Source: JACKOB01 sp024234575 | GTDB taxonomy: Bacteria > Pseudomonadota > Gammaproteobacteria > Pseudomonadales > Oleiphilaceae | Reading direction: 5' to 3' | NCBI GenBank assembly: GCA_051208035.1 | Contig: JBPJFZ010000001.1 | Coordinates: 496,001-560,000, forward strand | DNA length: 64,000 bases | In this document: one piece after another, positions 63,120 to 64,000 of the stretch | Numbering within the stretch: position 1 is the stretch's first letter | Layout of the letters: each line of letters starts with the position of its first letter | Position numbers and translations under genes: made by a program | Notes under the pieces: generated by a model | Told to the model about the DNA's origin: nothing | Database searches by the model: none | The model's input: the letters and a program-made list of their open reading frames with translations, nothing else

Positions 63120-64000
63120 CTAAAAGCTGCTTAACAATGTGTCGAATATTTCCTGAGCGACAGTTAGAACTCTCGCCGAAGCATTGTAAGCTGATTGAAA
63201 CTGAATCAACCGGCCAGCCTCTTCGTCGAGGTTGACGCCAGAAATTTCCATCCAGTTATTCTCGGACTGCTGCAACAATGCTTTGCTTGATTCCGTATCA
63301 ATTTTTCGTTGATTTGTTATGGTGCCGATTTTCTCCACCAACTGAGAATAACCTTCGTTGTAGGTACTAACCCCACCAGCAATGGTGCCTTTGCTCTCAA
63401 GGCCTACCAAGCCAATCGCGTTACGATTATCTGAAATACCATCAGTGTTGTAATCAATCGTAAATATATCGCCTTCGGCAGGCTTGCCGCTGATATCTAC
63501 TAAAAAACCACGGTAAGAAGACTGCACAACAGGGAAAGAAACAAACACGTTACTGTTGTTAGCCACCATTGACACACCGTTATCGAAAGCCAAATCGATA
63601 AATCCCCCCACGGATGTGCCTGTGCCAGCGGACACCGTTACCGGGCCCGCATTGGCTGTCGTAACGTCTACACTATCCCCCACACCACCAGTTGCCTCTA
63701 TCGTGATGTCATCTCCAATGGTCGAGCGAATCGTGATGGTGTTGCCATCGCTTACAGCGACAATTTTTAAGTCTTGCAGGTTGGGGTTGGCGTTAATTGC
63801 ATCAGCAACATTATTAGGGGTGTAGCTTAACGCAGGATCTAAGGTAATGGCTTCGCCATTGACAGTCAGTCCCAGCGTCGTACCAGTAAAATTACCGACC
63901 TTGGCTAAGGTGTAGGCGTTGGCATCCAAACCATTTATCTGGTTCAGCGCGTTCGCGGTAGTTTTGGCCGAGGCATTGGCGGCCAGGTTAAGCGTTGAGG
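63120..64000 (-). CDS. flgK: Flagellar hook-associated protein 1, C-terminal part (partial)
   Basis: The reading frame stays open to the right edge (it continues through STLNLAANASAKTTANALNQ upstream of the first possible internal start), so the N-terminus lies outside. The visible 292 residues include the central domain (VGNFTGTTLGLTVNG) and the C-terminal helix LDEEAGRLIQFQSAYNASAR followed by VLTVAQEIFDTLLSSF, the typical FlgK ending. It is cotranscribed with flgL. Confidence 0.93.
   Translation of the reverse strand, partial: STLNLAANASAKTTANALNQINGLDANAYTLAKVGNFTGTTLGLTVNGEAITLDPALSYTPNNVADAINANPNLQDLKIVAVSDGNTITIRSTIGDDITIEATGGVGDSVDVTTANAGPVTVSAGTGTSVGGFIDLAFDNGVSMVANNSNVFVSFPVVQSSYRGFLVDISGKPAEGDIFTIDYNTDGISDNRNAIGLVGLESKGTIAGGVSTYNEGYSQLVEKIGTITNQRKIDTESSKALLQQSENNWMEISGVNLDEEAGRLIQFQSAYNASARVLTVAQEIFDTLLSSF

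Overview
The window is a stretch of chromosome from a motile, aerobic gammaproteobacterium. Evidence: a Pseudomonas-like succinate dehydrogenase next to gltA; the block topA, unknown gene, fadA, fadB, usp, uup; and the long block der-bamB-yfgM-hisS-ispG-rodZ-pilW-rlmN-ndk-iscS-iscR-cysE-trmJ-suhB-secF-secD-yajC-tgt-queA. As I recall it, Pseudomonas has both blocks in nearly the same order. Base composition looks moderate and even. I see no transposase, integrase, phage gene, plasmid gene, rRNA or CRISPR array. An Oceanospirillales/Pseudomonadales-type marine relative fits, but the species is not identified.

Layout. 1-3.2 kb: sdhC-sdhD-sdhA (minus, sdhA cut by the window edge) divergent from gltA (TCA cycle). 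3.2-7.9 kb: a hydroxyacid dehydrogenase, topA and a membrane-anchored coiled-coil protein. 7.9-11.5 kb: fadB-fadA with a PsrA-like palindrome upstream. 11.9-19.3 kb: a PilJ-like periplasmic protein, universal stress protein, Uup, a CheZ-like protein, a MOSC protein and CheV. 19.4-19.8 kb: tRNA-Gly whose 3' CCA runs directly into about 23 copies of a 7-bp repeat. 19.9-24.3 kb: a TetR regulator, a CbiX-like chelatase, a TIGR01777 epimerase, two exported proteins and tRNA-Glu. 24.4-30.7 kb: an HDOD protein with a degenerate EAL domain, a 42-residue membrane peptide, a PAS-GGDEF-EAL protein and Pta. 30.8-51.4 kb: the conserved housekeeping block, ending with tRNA-Leu. 51.5-57.7 kb: an unknown gene, a DUF2156-type acyltransferase-like protein, RlmF, a soluble Ser/Thr kinase and a Cache chemoreceptor. 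58-61.6 kb: an SDR, an acyl-CoA synthetase and a lysine-rich protein. 61.8-64 kb: flgL and partial flgK.

The most interesting signals are losses inside the conserved block. Between iscS and ndk, where Pseudomonas carries iscU-iscA-hscB-hscA-fdx-iscX, there are only 159 bp. IscS also lacks the C-terminal tail that docks IscU, while its catalytic Lys and Cys, the IscR cluster ligands and an IscR-like operator are all kept. Two genes upstream of iscR/cysE, SuhB has lost the inositol-phosphatase metal motifs (DPLDGTTN reads IPIHQPIN; the C-terminal WD is gone), so it looks like a pseudoenzyme kept for its RNA-polymerase/NusA role. Other notable signals are the tRNA-fused 7-bp array, a 27-bp palindrome with an overlapping third half-site upstream of rlmF, and an orphan CheZ-like D-x-x-x-Q protein.
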